This document shows, piece by piece, positions 34,451 through 44,800 of a stretch of 64,000 nucleotides of DNA. The first letter of the stretch is position 1; each line of letters opens with the position of its first letter. The notes beneath the pieces are model-generated. The model was not told where the DNA came from. It was given only the letters and a program-made list of their open reading frames with translations, and did not search any database. Source of the DNA: an uncultured Collinsella sp. (GTDB lineage: Bacteria; Actinomycetota; Coriobacteriia; Coriobacteriales; Coriobacteriaceae); the NCBI GenBank assembly GCA_900541785.1, contig UQKY01000006.1, positions 5,992 to 69,991 on the forward strand, written 5' to 3'. Position numbers and translations under genes: made by a program.

Positions 34451-37159
34451 CTAAAAACCAAAGTCAGCAACAGGGGCAAACGAAACAGCAATGGTGTACG
34501 TCTCGCGCCAAACGATCTTGCCCGTTTCGCGCTCGCGGCAGACCAGATAGTACGGACCCTTGGCCGAGAATCCATCCGCTGCACGCAGCGCAAACTTGGC
34601 ATGCACCACGCGCTCCTGCGAGTTAGCAGAAGTCTTGTTGGCATGCGCCTTGACTGTATCGCTCACCTCGTTGCCGCTTGCGTCGGTAAACACCAGCTCA
34701 TACTCGCACGGCAAGACCTTGCCTTGGGCGGGTTCTTCCTGGATCAAGTTGACCGAGAAGAGCGAGTTGGTCACTCGGCGTCCCTCGCTTAGCACGCGCA
34801 GCGTCGCCACGCGCGTATCGACAAAGTCCTTGGAGCCCGAGCGCGCACGCCAAAATCCGATAACGGGCACGCAGAGCTCCTGCAGGCTCATGCCGCCGTG
34901 GACGTAGTTGTTAGTGCCGCCGGGACGCTTGAAGTGCACGTTCTCGCGCGGGGCAAATCCCTCAAAACCGGCACCTAAACGTCCCATGCCAACATTAACA
35001 AACACCCCGCATGCTTCTTCCGAAAGCTTGGCCACGGCCTCGTTGGGCACCACCAGATGACGCTTGCCGTGCATGACAGGAGCGTCAAGGAAGGGAAGGT
35101 CTGGTTTGCCGAGCATCTGGCACTCGTTGAGCTCACGACGCGTGTAGATGAAGCCGTGGTCCGCCGTTATAACAACACGCACGCCCGGGGCGTCGGTGCA
35201 CACGCGACGCGCCAATGCAGCAAGTTCCTCCACGGCGTCCGCACAGGCACCGAAGACGTCATCCTGCGTAGCGGCCTTCTCGCCCGTGGCATCGATCTTG
35301 TTGTGATAGAGGTAGACGAGTTTTGAGTCCTTGAGCAGCGTCTTGCGTTCGGTTCCCGTCATGTTGAGGTATGTGCTCGAGCGTAAAGCGCGGGCCGTGG
35401 GCTCAACGTGGGCAAGCACGGCCTCGCGCTGCGGAGTCGTGGCAGTGGGCATGCCGTCAGCCAACACAAACGAGCCATCCGTTGCAAGCTCAAGCGCTTG
35501 GTGCGGCAGCAGCGTGGGCATGCCCACCTCGGTAATGGAGGGAAAGACCGCCTGCATGCTAGAAACCTTGACGTTGCCGCCGCGCTCGCGCTCGAGAAGC
35601 GCCGCAACGTCGCGGGCCACCTCATAGCGCAACGCGTCGCTCACGATAATGACCGTCGTTTTGGCAGAGCCCACAAAGGTGGGCAGCACATGCCAGTAGA
35701 ATTCATCCTGCCGTGCAGGGCCATCGATGTAGCCGCAATCGGCCCACTCCCCTTGCGCAGCGGATGTCCAGCAGGCATTGGCATCAGCCAAGAACCAGTT
35801 ACTGTAGAGATTCTCCGCCCAGTCCACCACGGCTCGGGCAGGCTCCTCGAGCACATCGCACTCGACAGAGCGCGCCCGCAAATACGCGGTGCACATATGA
35901 CGATAGGCAGCATCCATGGAATACCAATCGGACGTATAGGCATCCCACACCTGCTGGGGTTGCGCCAGATGGAACCCGCCCGCATGTGCCTGCCTAAATG
36001 CGCACATATCGGCCACAGCGGCAAGCAAGCCAAAGTAGCTCTCGACACGGCGGTACCAGCTTAGGTCGCAGCGACGCGCCACAAAGGCGCGTGCGTCCTC
36101 AACACGGTCTGCACCCTGGGCAAACGAGCTGAACAACTGCGAGAGCACAGCCTCATTGACGCACGGAAACACATCAAGCGAGGCCAGCGCATCGATCGGC
36201 AGAGCCTCAAACCGCACAAAGAGTCCGCGGGCATCCTCCACCAAACGACAGATCTCAAATAGGTCCTCGCTCGACGCCTGGGTATCGGGGGCCTGGTCCC
36301 ACGTGCGCACCGCCTCAAGGCAATAGGGGCCGTAGGCGGGAGCCACATAGCTTTCGAGTCCCTTGAGCGCTCCCTCGGGAAGCGCGGTAGACGCCGCTGT
36401 AAGGAGCACATGGGATGAAAGCATAAGCAATGAGTCACGCTCATACAGCGGTCCCTCAAACCCATAGCAGCGAAGCATAAAGGCAGAGAGCACATCGCGC
36501 ACGCAATACTTGTCCATCAGCTCGGCCAGCGCCTCGGGACCCTCGCGCAGCAGCATGGTCACACAGCCACGCAGCACAAACGCGGGGCGCGCGTCACCAA
36601 GCTCTTTACCGCCAAAAATCACCGTAAGGATGCCGAGTTCGATATCGGATGCGCCCGAGGCATGCGGAACACACGCGGCAAACTTAGCGCAGCGGGTCTT
36701 GGCATCAAAGAACGTCTTGTGCTCGCGCAGGCTCTCGCGCACGGCGTCGATATTCTCGATGCCCAGCTGATCGGCCAAAAGCGAAAGATAGTCAGCCTGG
36801 AACTGATCGGCATACAGCTCAACATCGGCAAGCCAATCACCCTCAAGCCTGCCGCGCAGGCAACGGCGATACAGCAAGATATCGCTCGCAAGGTCATCGC
36901 GGTTGATGAGCTTCTTGACGGCAAACATACGGCCCTCGCAGGCCTCAACAAAGCGCACCGGGCGCTCAAAGTCACCGTGAGCAGGCATTACGCCGGCATC
37001 GGCCCCCACGCCGTCGAAACCCTCGGCAGCCAATCGCTCAAACTCAGGAGCAAACTCGCCGTCCGCATCGTGCCAAACCACAACACGGCGCGGCGCGCAT
37101 GAGGACAACGGCTGCAAAAATCGCAGCTTGAGCTGTTCTTCTACATCGATCTTGGGCAT
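34451..37159 (-). CDS. pglZ: BREX phosphatase-like protein PglZ
   Basis: 902 residues, an alkaline-phosphatase-superfamily protein that is a hallmark of BREX. The metal-site motifs are VIIVSDALRYEVARD near residue 500 and VVITADHGFIYTRREL near 665. The N-terminal ~250 residues show the conserved start (LKLRFLQPL... VVVWHDADGEF) of type 1 PglZ. The ATG at 37159 follows AAGGAT. It lies between the C-terminal pglX piece and brxL, the normal type 1 position. Its biochemical role in phage exclusion is not settled; it is required in characterised systems. Confidence 0.93.
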   Translation of the reverse strand: MPKIDVEEQLKLRFLQPLSSCAPRRVVVWHDADGEFAPEFERLAAEGFDGVGADAGVMPAHGDFERPVRFVEACEGRMFAVKKLINRDDLASDILLYRRCLRGRLEGDWLADVELYADQFQADYLSLLADQLGIENIDAVRESLREHKTFFDAKTRCAKFAACVPHASGASDIELGILTVIFGGKELGDARPAFVLRGCVTMLLREGPEALAELMDKYCVRDVLSAFMLRCYGFEGPLYERDSLLMLSSHVLLTAASTALPEGALKGLESYVAPAYGPYCLEAVRTWDQAPDTQASSEDLFEICRLVEDARGLFVRFEALPIDALASLDVFPCVNEAVLSQLFSSFAQGADRVEDARAFVARRCDLSWYRRVESYFGLLAAVADMCAFRQAHAGGFHLAQPQQVWDAYTSDWYSMDAAYRHMCTAYLRARSVECDVLEEPARAVVDWAENLYSNWFLADANACWTSAAQGEWADCGYIDGPARQDEFYWHVLPTFVGSAKTTVIIVSDALRYEVARDVAALLERERGGNVKVSSMQAVFPSITEVGMPTLLPHQALELATDGSFVLADGMPTATTPQREAVLAHVEPTARALRSSTYLNMTGTERKTLLKDSKLVYLYHNKIDATGEKAATQDDVFGACADAVEELAALARRVCTDAPGVRVVITADHGFIYTRRELNECQMLGKPDLPFLDAPVMHGKRHLVVPNEAVAKLSEEACGVFVNVGMGRLGAGFEGFAPRENVHFKRPGGTNNYVHGGMSLQELCVPVIGFWRARSGSKDFVDTRVATLRVLSEGRRVTNSLFSVNLIQEEPAQGKVLPCEYELVFTDASGNEVSDTVKAHANKTSANSQERVVHAKFALRAADGFSAKGPYYLVCRERETGKIVWRETYTIAVSFAPVADFGF

Positions 37160-37182
37160 GAATATCCTTACCGTATCTGCAG

Positions 37183-38151
37183 TTACTTAATCTTCGCCAG
37201 CACATCCTGAAACTTGGCGTAGTTGACCTTGACGCCGTCATCCAGGTCGATCTTAATCATCTGGTCTGCCAAGTGGTGCAGTTTCTCCTCGTAGGCAATG
37301 GTCTCTTTGAGCTGGTCGTTGAGCTTTTTGATGCGCTTATCCAAGCGCACGCGCTCGCCGCGCTCGGCACTGACAAGGGCATCGTTGGCATACCCGATCT
37401 GGGCACGGTAGCGCTCCTGCTGCTCATGCACATAGTCGGTGCGGATGCGAGCCAACAGGTCAGGCTGGTAGCGATGCATGTAAACAAGGCACTTGAAGCC
37501 GTTCTTCTTGCCGCTGTCGAACAGCCAGTAGATGGGGCGCTTCTTATAGGTCTGGCAGTGGTCCTTAAAGAAGTCCTTCAAAAAGTAGGTGCGGATTACC
37601 TCGCGCGAGGTACCCTTGCCGCCGAGTGCCTCGGCAATAAAGGCCAGGTTCTGCTCAAGCGTCTCCTCGCCATACACGGTGCGCGCAAAGTCGATAAAGT
37701 AGCGCACGATGTCGTCGTCAAAGTACTCGTCATCGGTAATGGGCAGCACGTTATCGCTATCGGGCATAAAGGTCACATGCGCGGAATCGGGCATCTTGGC
37801 CAGATAGTCGTCGACCGTGGCGCCCTGATCGGCCAGGACCAGCCCGTCCACATCCAGCGAATAGCGGCCGAACATGCAGCCCACGGCATAGCTTATGAGC
37901 GAGGTGATCTCATCGCGCTTGGTACGCACGTATTTGTTACCCTTATAGCTCTCGGGAATCTCGTCGGCGGTGTCGAAGATGCGCGCCACCGAGACGTACT
38001 TATCCTCGACCTCGATGGGTACCTCGCCCTCCATGTTGTAGATCTTGGCAAAGATTCGGTTGAGCTCTTCCTCGTTAGCGCGAAGCTGCTCAAAGCGAGC
38101 ATTGACCTCGGCCTTGCGAGCCTCGTATTTATCGGCCAAAAGCGTTGTCAT
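37183..38151 (-). CDS. pglX: C-terminal part of PglX as a separate gene
   Basis: 322 residues that correspond to the last third of a normal type 1 PglX: ARFEQLRANEEELNRIF, LISYAVGCMFGRYSLDVDGL, REVIRTYFLKDFFKDH, RPIYWLFDSGKKNGFK and the final KIDLDDGVKVNYAKFQ are family landmarks. Together with the 822-codon piece at 39313-41781 it makes about 1,144 residues, the usual PglX length. It has its own ATG (38151) and GGAAGG ribosome-binding site, and its frame is undamaged. It contains no methyltransferase motif, so alone it cannot modify DNA. About 1.15 kb with two other genes separates it from the N-terminal piece. Confidence 0.85.
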   Translation of the reverse strand: MTTLLADKYEARKAEVNARFEQLRANEEELNRIFAKIYNMEGEVPIEVEDKYVSVARIFDTADEIPESYKGNKYVRTKRDEITSLISYAVGCMFGRYSLDVDGLVLADQGATVDDYLAKMPDSAHVTFMPDSDNVLPITDDEYFDDDIVRYFIDFARTVYGEETLEQNLAFIAEALGGKGTSREVIRTYFLKDFFKDHCQTYKKRPIYWLFDSGKKNGFKCLVYMHRYQPDLLARIRTDYVHEQQERYRAQIGYANDALVSAERGERVRLDKRIKKLNDQLKETIAYEEKLHHLADQMIKIDLDDGVKVNYAKFQDVLAKIK

Positions 38152-38183
38152 TGTGCCGCCTTCCGTTTCCCATGGTCTTTCAA

Positions 38184-38304
38184 TTAATCGGTCGCCGTGA
38201 AGGAATCAGGCTCGAAGCTCAGCCCCATGCACCGCGCGATGCCGGTGCATCTCTCGCTCGAAAGCAGCTGATTCGTCTTAGTTGCGCGATATGAAATCGC
38301 TCGC
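38184..38304 (-). other. possible gene remnant between inserted gene and pglX C-part
   Basis: A 39-codon open stretch without a start (ending GLSFEPDSFTATD then stop) follows the 152-residue gene. It reads like a protein C-terminus and may be the tail of a lost or recombined gene. Support is weak. Confidence 0.25.
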
Positions 38305-38763
38305 CTATCCAATGGAAGCTTGCAAATCGACTTCATGCCACACGTATTTGCCAAACACTCCCGATGCTGGACTAAACTCAAATGCGCATTCTCGAGATTC
38401 GCTCCCTTCCGAAATCACAAGGAGCAATCGAGAGCCCCCCAACAGATGGTGAGCGGCCCCACAGCGACAAATCGCATGGTAATCTTGCGAACCGACTGTC
38501 TTCTCGGTAATCAAAAATGAAAGCTTCGCTAAACCAGATGGATCAAAATAAGGGGTATTATGAGCGGGAATGTCGCACATGTGTGGCTCCCTACACTTTA
38601 TTAAATCGAGCTGCAAAACCGCATCCGTAATCGCAAAGTCCTCTGACTTTTCCTGCTCAACGCACTTCAGCTCAATGCATATTTCTCTAGTCTCACCACG
38701 GAGAAAACGATCGACCGCCTGTGGGTCGTAATTTTGAGGTTCATAAATACAACAATCAGACAT
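38305..38763 (-). CDS. unknown protein inserted within pglX
   Basis: 152 residues with no recognised family. It begins MSDCCIYEPQNYDPQ, is predicted mixed alpha/beta, and has six cysteines, including a CRCGAAHHLLGG stretch that could bind metal. It has no membrane segment. The ATG at 38763 follows GAAAGG at good spacing. Its DNA is clearly more AT-rich than the BREX genes on either side. It is the second of two genes between the two pglX pieces, 42 bases after the helix-turn-helix gene, and reads in the same direction, so it should be co-transcribed with BREX. Confidence 0.65.
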   Translation of the reverse strand: MSDCCIYEPQNYDPQAVDRFLRGETREICIELKCVEQEKSEDFAITDAVLQLDLIKCREPHMCDIPAHNTPYFDPSGLAKLSFLITEKTVGSQDYHAICRCGAAHHLLGGSRLLLVISEGSESRECAFEFSPASGVFGKYVWHEVDLQASIG

Positions 38764-38805
38764 GGTTATTACCTTTCGAAACTACAGCGTCCTTGCGGAA
38801 GCAGC

Positions 38806-39303
38806 TTATCTTTGGATAATTTGATCTATTGCACTTCCGGCAATAATACCCACGGCATCGGCAGTCCACTTCAGTGCCGTAGGCGTCTCATTCATAGCCT
38901 TGTCATGCTGACCGCGGCCAATCAAAGCAAGGCCCTTTTTCGTTATTTGTAAGCCAACACCTTCTTGTGAAAACGCCAAATAATCGGCATCCTTCAACGA
39001 CTGAATGCACCCAGCAACATCGACTGCAGGAATACCCCAAACAGAAACGTCGATTTCGGAAATACGCTCGTTTTCAAGCTCGATAATCTGCCACAGCAGT
39101 TCCCTAATGATGCATGCATCTATGGGACGCTTCGCATCACAGGGAATGATCCACCTGAATGGGAAAGAGGTTTCTTTTACCGCACCATAAATCAAATCAG
39201 CCCTACACCAGGCGGAAACATCTCGTTTATCGGCGTTCCACTTTTCAGCACACTCCGCTGTAGTTCGTTTCGTCTCTTCGACAAGTTTGTAGGATTTGGT
39301 CAC
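38806..39303 (-). CDS. helix-turn-helix protein inserted within pglX
   Basis: 165 residues (168 if the GTG at 39312, directly after the pglX stop, is used). The N-terminal ~50 residues resemble an excisionase/MerR-like helix-turn-helix (TTAECAEKWNADKRDVSAWC ... FRWIIPCDAKRPID). The C-terminal part contains a second winged-helix-like stretch (CIQSLKDADYLAF ... LQITKKGLALIG). The GTG at 39303 has AGGTGA overlapping the pglX stop codon, so translation is coupled to pglX. It is AT-rich compared with the BREX genes. It may be a regulator of this operon or cargo of the insertion; the sequence does not say which. Confidence 0.65.
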   Translation of the reverse strand: MTKSYKLVEETKRTTAECAEKWNADKRDVSAWCRADLIYGAVKETSFPFRWIIPCDAKRPIDACIIRELLWQIIELENERISEIDVSVWGIPAVDVAGCIQSLKDADYLAFSQEGVGLQITKKGLALIGRGQHDKAMNETPTALKWTADAVGIIAGSAIDQIIQR

Positions 39304-39312
39304 AATGCTCAC

Positions 39313-41781
39313 CTACAACAGCGGATGACGTTTGAAATCCCAAGAGGTTTCAAACGAGTCCCAGTCAATCTTCGAAATATCTGACGATTCGGCAACGATT
39401 CCACTCACCTTGCTCACCGATTTCGGGTCGCCTTCAACATAGGGGACCGAAGCTATATCAGACACCTGCATATTCATCGTTGGATTCTGCGCCGAAAGAC
39501 ACAGAGCAGAAAGAGAGCTGTTCAACAGGCCCAATATATAATTGAATTGTGGCTCCTTCGGAAAACAACAATGTGCCGCAATGTCATAAAAAGAATCTTC
39601 AGGAGCAGACCTGAAGCCAGGTCTTCCCGACGTCAGCATTGTGCATGTAATCTTAGGCTTTCGCAGCATTTCGAGCGGTAAAACGCGGGCATGGGGTTGC
39701 TCGAGGATGTAATTCGGATCATTGTTGTAGAAAAGCAAATACTCTAGATTGCCGTTCCATTTTCGATATTTACCTCCCTTAAGGTATTTAATCCACTTAT
39801 GGTTCGAATCGTTTTGAGTCGGTGACCAATCTGTTTCCCACCACAAACGTAGAAACTTTTCGTTATTCGAAGTTTGCATCCCGACTTTAGGATGAGCCAC
39901 CTCGTCAATAAATCGTCCGGAGGAATAAGCCTCCAATAGCCCATCCCCCAACCAGTAGGATATGGGGGTGCCGGGGATTTGCTTGAAGGTGTCGGCGTCG
40001 CGGCGGTAGAACCAGCCGCAATCGGGGTTTTGGATGGCCTCGACCAGTTTGAGCCTCTTGGCCTCAGAGCCGTTGATATCAACAAGGCGCACATAGGCGC
40101 CCTCGGCGTCCGAATGCTGGTTGTAGATCACGTCAGCTGTAACGTTGACGACCTCGCCGCCGATAGCATCAAACGCGCGAGGTCCCAGATGGGCCATGGA
40201 AACGATTGTCTTGTTGTCGATAACCTTGGCGCGCATCTTCTCAAAGCTGCCCAGGAACATCCAACTCTGCATGGTAACCATTGCGGCGTAGCCCTTATCC
40301 TCGACAAGGTTAAAACCGCGCTCGATGAAGCACGTGCACAGGTCGCTCTTCACGTCGGGGTAGTTCTTCTTGACCCACTTGCTCATGAATGGATTAAAGC
40401 TGCTGCTGCCCATATACGGAGGATTCGCAACGGTGCAGGTAAAACGACGGGACAGCTTCTCGCAGATGGCGGCAGCGCTTTCGAGCTTAGTTTTGGTCGC
40501 AGAAGCAAAAAGATCGTCGGAACAGCTCGCGGCGGCGGCCTTAAGCTCGTCAATCTCGTCCTCTGAGGGATTGAGCAGCGAACCGATCTCGCCCAAATGA
40601 CTCAGCTCCTCGGCGAGCTTCTTGTTACCCGGCAGCTCGTCCTCCCCTAGCGGGATGCTCGAGAGCACGGTAACGTCGGCGCGAACGCCACGCCTAAAGA
40701 AGCGACGGTCGTGCTCGCGAGCACACATGGCAAGCGCCAGCTCGGCGATCTGAGCCGCACGGGGATCGATCTCCATGCCAGCGAGGTTTTTGGTCAGGAT
40801 GAGCTCCGGGATCTCGCGCTCGCGGTAGCCGCGCTCCTCGTACATGGCAAAGAGCAGCTCAAACGCATAAACCAGGATATGGCCCGAGCCGCACGCTGGG
40901 TCGCAGAGCGAAATCTCCTCGGGACTCGAAATGCGAATGAAGTCCTCGTGCTCAGCATCGGGCTCGATGTAATACTCCATGCGCTCGCGTAGCGAACTCC
41001 CCGGATTGTTGAGCATCCACAGACGGCCGAGTGAGTTCTCGACCATATAGCGCACAATCCACTCGGGGGTGAAGAGCTGCGTGGCGGGCGCGATGTCCTC
41101 CGCCGCTGCCTTGCGCTTGGACTTGAAGAACTCGTCTTTAACGTCAGCGTTGTAGTACTGATACATCCAACCCAGAACGGTCACGCCCTCGCGCCAGTCC
41201 TCGTCAGCGAGGACGGCATTGAGTTTGCCCACCACACTGTCAGCCATCATGAGGCCCTGGGGCAACAGCAGCTCCATGGCTCCGCCCACGCGTTCAAAGA
41301 CGCCCGGCAGGCAATCGGCAAGCTCCTCGCACTGAGCAACAAACAGGTAGCGCCACAACGGTTCATCCAAGCCCGCCATCTTGAGCTCGGCTATGCGATC
41401 GGTATCGGCCGTCGTTATTTCCACGTCCAGTGCGTTCTCCACGGCCTCGCTGCCATGGCTACCGTCCGCACGACTTAGCATGCGCATGCGACTGGGGAGC
41501 CATCCGCGTGCATCCATGAAGCGAATAGCCACGATGCGGTTGAACCAGGTGTAGGCCGCACGGTCGCGCAGCGTCTCGTGACCCACCTCTGCCTGCATGC
41601 GCAGCAGTTCGTCGCGTTGCTCAATCTCAGCCGGACTTAGGGGCAGGCCGTTGACGGTCTCGGACCCAACGGGCGCGGGTGCAGGTTCGGTGATGCCGTA
41701 GCGCACCATCTGCGCCTCCACGCCTTTGATGAGCTCCGTACGGGCCCAGGTGCAGAAGCTCTTAAGAGCAGAATCGTTCAT
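39313..41781 (-). CDS. pglX: BREX adenine-specific methyltransferase PglX, N-terminal part
   Basis: 822 residues. PglX is the BREX N6-adenine methyltransferase that marks host DNA. The SAM-binding motif is DPACGSGHILVYAF near residue 290 and the catalytic motif VANPPYMGSSSF near 450. A target-recognition region covers about 600-800. The protein stops right after SFETSWDFKRHPLL, a point where normal PglX continues into ANEEELNRIF; that continuation is the separate gene at 37183-38151. DNA for residues after about 607 (39313-39960) drops sharply in GC, so the recognition region was probably acquired by recombination. The ATG at 41781 follows GAAAGG, 66 bases after brxC. Confidence 0.92.
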   Translation of the reverse strand: MNDSALKSFCTWARTELIKGVEAQMVRYGITEPAPAPVGSETVNGLPLSPAEIEQRDELLRMQAEVGHETLRDRAAYTWFNRIVAIRFMDARGWLPSRMRMLSRADGSHGSEAVENALDVEITTADTDRIAELKMAGLDEPLWRYLFVAQCEELADCLPGVFERVGGAMELLLPQGLMMADSVVGKLNAVLADEDWREGVTVLGWMYQYYNADVKDEFFKSKRKAAAEDIAPATQLFTPEWIVRYMVENSLGRLWMLNNPGSSLRERMEYYIEPDAEHEDFIRISSPEEISLCDPACGSGHILVYAFELLFAMYEERGYREREIPELILTKNLAGMEIDPRAAQIAELALAMCAREHDRRFFRRGVRADVTVLSSIPLGEDELPGNKKLAEELSHLGEIGSLLNPSEDEIDELKAAAASCSDDLFASATKTKLESAAAICEKLSRRFTCTVANPPYMGSSSFNPFMSKWVKKNYPDVKSDLCTCFIERGFNLVEDKGYAAMVTMQSWMFLGSFEKMRAKVIDNKTIVSMAHLGPRAFDAIGGEVVNVTADVIYNQHSDAEGAYVRLVDINGSEAKRLKLVEAIQNPDCGWFYRRDADTFKQIPGTPISYWLGDGLLEAYSSGRFIDEVAHPKVGMQTSNNEKFLRLWWETDWSPTQNDSNHKWIKYLKGGKYRKWNGNLEYLLFYNNDPNYILEQPHARVLPLEMLRKPKITCTMLTSGRPGFRSAPEDSFYDIAAHCCFPKEPQFNYILGLLNSSLSALCLSAQNPTMNMQVSDIASVPYVEGDPKSVSKVSGIVAESSDISKIDWDSFETSWDFKRHPLL

Positions 41782-41847
41782 GGTTGATGAGCCTTTCTAA
41801 ACGCCATAAGCCACCGGTGCGCGCTTTGGCACCGGTGGCTCCGCGGG

Positions 41848-44800
41848 TTAGTTGATACGGATCTCGTCGTTTGCAGCGAGCGCCTGCATAAGGCGGGAGC
41901 GCAGGTCGTCCACGTAGCGCTCCACGTCCTCTGCGGACAAGAGACGACTCGGCTTGGCCAGATCGGCGCGGCGCAAAGTCTTGATCTTGCGCTGGGGCTT
42001 GGGCGCGGGCACGGGAGCAGACGATGCGGCGCCCTTGTTGGAGACCTTCTTGACCACCTCGCCCGTACTCATGACCTCGGTGGTGCGGCGCTCGTTGTCC
42101 ATACGCACGCGGGCCTCATCCACAGCGTCGTACATCTCGTTGGCCGCCGCACTGAGCCAGTCGCCCCAGTTAGTTGCAACAACGCTCAGTTCGTTGAGAC
42201 TTTGAGCGCTGTGGGCACGGTTTTTGAACGACTCGTATTTAGTGCCGGCGTCTGCTATGGCATCCTTGGCCTGATTGACAAAGCCCTTTTGACTCTCGGC
42301 CTGCGTCCGCAGGTCTTGCAGATCGCTCTCGATGCGACACAAAAACTCATTGCGGCGGATGCCCAACAGCTTTTTCATGTCATCCTCGACGGGATCCATA
42401 AGCGGCTGCAGGTCTTTAATACGGCCGTAGGGCTTGGGATCTTTGAGGATCTCACGAACCGTTGCCACGTTCTCCACCGCACAGGGAATGTCATCGGAGG
42501 CATACTCGATACCCTCGGTGCGGTTCAAGAAATCCCTGGCGTGGTCAAACGCTGTTCGTTGATTGGACTCGAAGAACTCAACCACCTTGTCAAAGTCTTC
42601 CTTGGCATCGAGCAAACGCTCCTCATGCTTGGTGAACGTGGTCAAGAACGCCTCGGCCTCGTTCTGGTCCTTAAGGACGTCGGCCACCTCCGAGCGCATC
42701 TTCTCGCACTCGTCCTCACCGGGATACGGGTAGGCCGGCTTGATGCCCGTGTAGTAGTCGCGTGCCATGGCGAGGCACGCCTCGCGCAAGCCCTCAAGGC
42801 GCTCTTTGAGCTCGGCCACGAGCTTATCCTCGTTGGAGGGCACGGTCTTGAGATCAAACAGGTCACACATGAGTTCGCCCGTGGCGCGTAGCAACCGGTC
42901 GCTCATGCGCATGCGCAAGCGCACCTGGGCCTTATCGGCATCCTTGCGCAGGAGCGCCACCATGCGGCTGTCGTTAGCTTGAACCGTCTGACCGCCAAAC
43001 AGCACCTGCGCGCGCTGCTCCACCACAAGCTGCGCCACCACATTTGCGATGTCGACCTCGCGCCAGCCAAAGGGCCTTTGCTGGTACTGGCGCTGGATAT
43101 CGCCCATAGCGGTATCCAGGTGGCGCTGGTGCTGCACTTTGAGGTAGTCCTCGACCTCTTTGAGCGCACGCGTGTTACCTGCATCCATGCCAGCGAGCCC
43201 CACTTGAACGTTGCCCACCAGAGTAGAGCGAATATCGGAATCGCTCGTGACCGGCGCGCCGATATAGTCGGCCTTTTCAAAGACCACATCGCACAGCTGC
43301 GCCAGCACCTGCTCAAAGACCTGAGCGGGTTTGGCAGCACGGATCTCAATCATGCGGCCGTTGACCGCGCAACGTGCATGGAGTACGGCCTCGCTCAAAA
43401 GGACATCGGCCTCTTTCTCGTTATAGGCTGCCTCGCGCATCTTGGACTCGACGATCTGGCGCGTACTCGGCTGAAGCTCCTGGAGATTTCGCGTCTTGGC
43501 GTACTTGCGGATCTTGGCGGCGTTGACGAGCGTCTCCCAATAATCCGCCTCGTCGCTCAAAGCCACGATGGCTTTGCCCGAAGAAGCCAAGGCCAGCTCG
43601 GTATCGTCCGCACGGCCCAGATCGCTCGCCATAGTCGCCACGCAAAGCTCCATGCCGCCCATGCTGGCACCGTGGATTGAGCCGTCCACATAGCGGTCAA
43701 ACGGAAAGTCGTTGGCCCCGCGGTTGAGTTTACGCGCGGTGTAGATGCTGTCGAACAGGCGCTTTTTGATAGACTCGATCACCTGCGCGTTATCGACCGG
43801 AGTGCGTGCGATCTCCTGCGCTATCTCCTGCTCCTCGTCGGTGAGGAAGCTATAGGCATCGCCCTGGCGTGCCACGTAGTTCTCGCGCTCCAGGCGGGCA
43901 AAGGACTCCTTGACGCGGTCCTTGAGGGCGCGCATGTCCACGTCGAGGCCGTCGATCATGAAGATGGAGATGTTCTCGACCGTGGCCTTAACGTAGCCGA
44001 TGTAACGAATCAGGTACAGAAGCTTGAGCACCTGAACGTCGTAGGGTTCAAGGCCCTTTGCGTCCTCGGCCGCACGGACCGCGCGGTCGACCACCTGGTT
44101 GATGCCGTGCTCAAGGTCTTTGGAGATAGTGTCGAAGAAGCACCAGAACGGCACGAGTGCACCGGTCTGGTCATACTGGATGGCCTGAGCGCTCTCCTGG
44201 AACGCGCTCAGCATGGAGCGCTCGCCCGTTGACATGTGCTTGGCCTTGACACCGTGCTTGCGCACCTCGGTCATCACGTCGGGCAGGAGCTTAAACTGGT
44301 AGCCCACAAACGGGTAGCTGGCCACAAAATCCTTGGAGTTGGCGTAGCCGGCAAGGTCGGAGCGCGAGCCACCCTCAAAGGTAAAGTTGTTTTTAAGCAC
44401 GGCGGCGTCTTGCTCGTAGACCTGTGCAAGCATATCGGCCGCCGGCGCGGTCTTCTCGAGCACACGGCGCTGGATGACCTCGTCCACGCTGGAGCTGGAG
44501 AGCGAAAGGCGGGTATTGAAGCGGCCCTGGATCTTTGAAAAGTCGTTGCCCACGGGCAGGCTCAGGTTGTCGATGGCCTCCTGGCTCGTAACCATCACCC
44601 ACACGCGGCCACCGCAGGCGGCACCCAGCTCCTCGACGATGGTCTGAAGGCTCAGCATAAGGCTTGGGTCCTTGTCGTTTGTAATAAACTGACCCACCTC
44701 GTCGACCATAAAGAGCAAACGGAAGTTGCCGCCGTGGGCCGCTGCCTGAGCGTCTACGTAGTCCTTGACCTTTTTGGCAAAGACATCGGGGGCCAAAACC

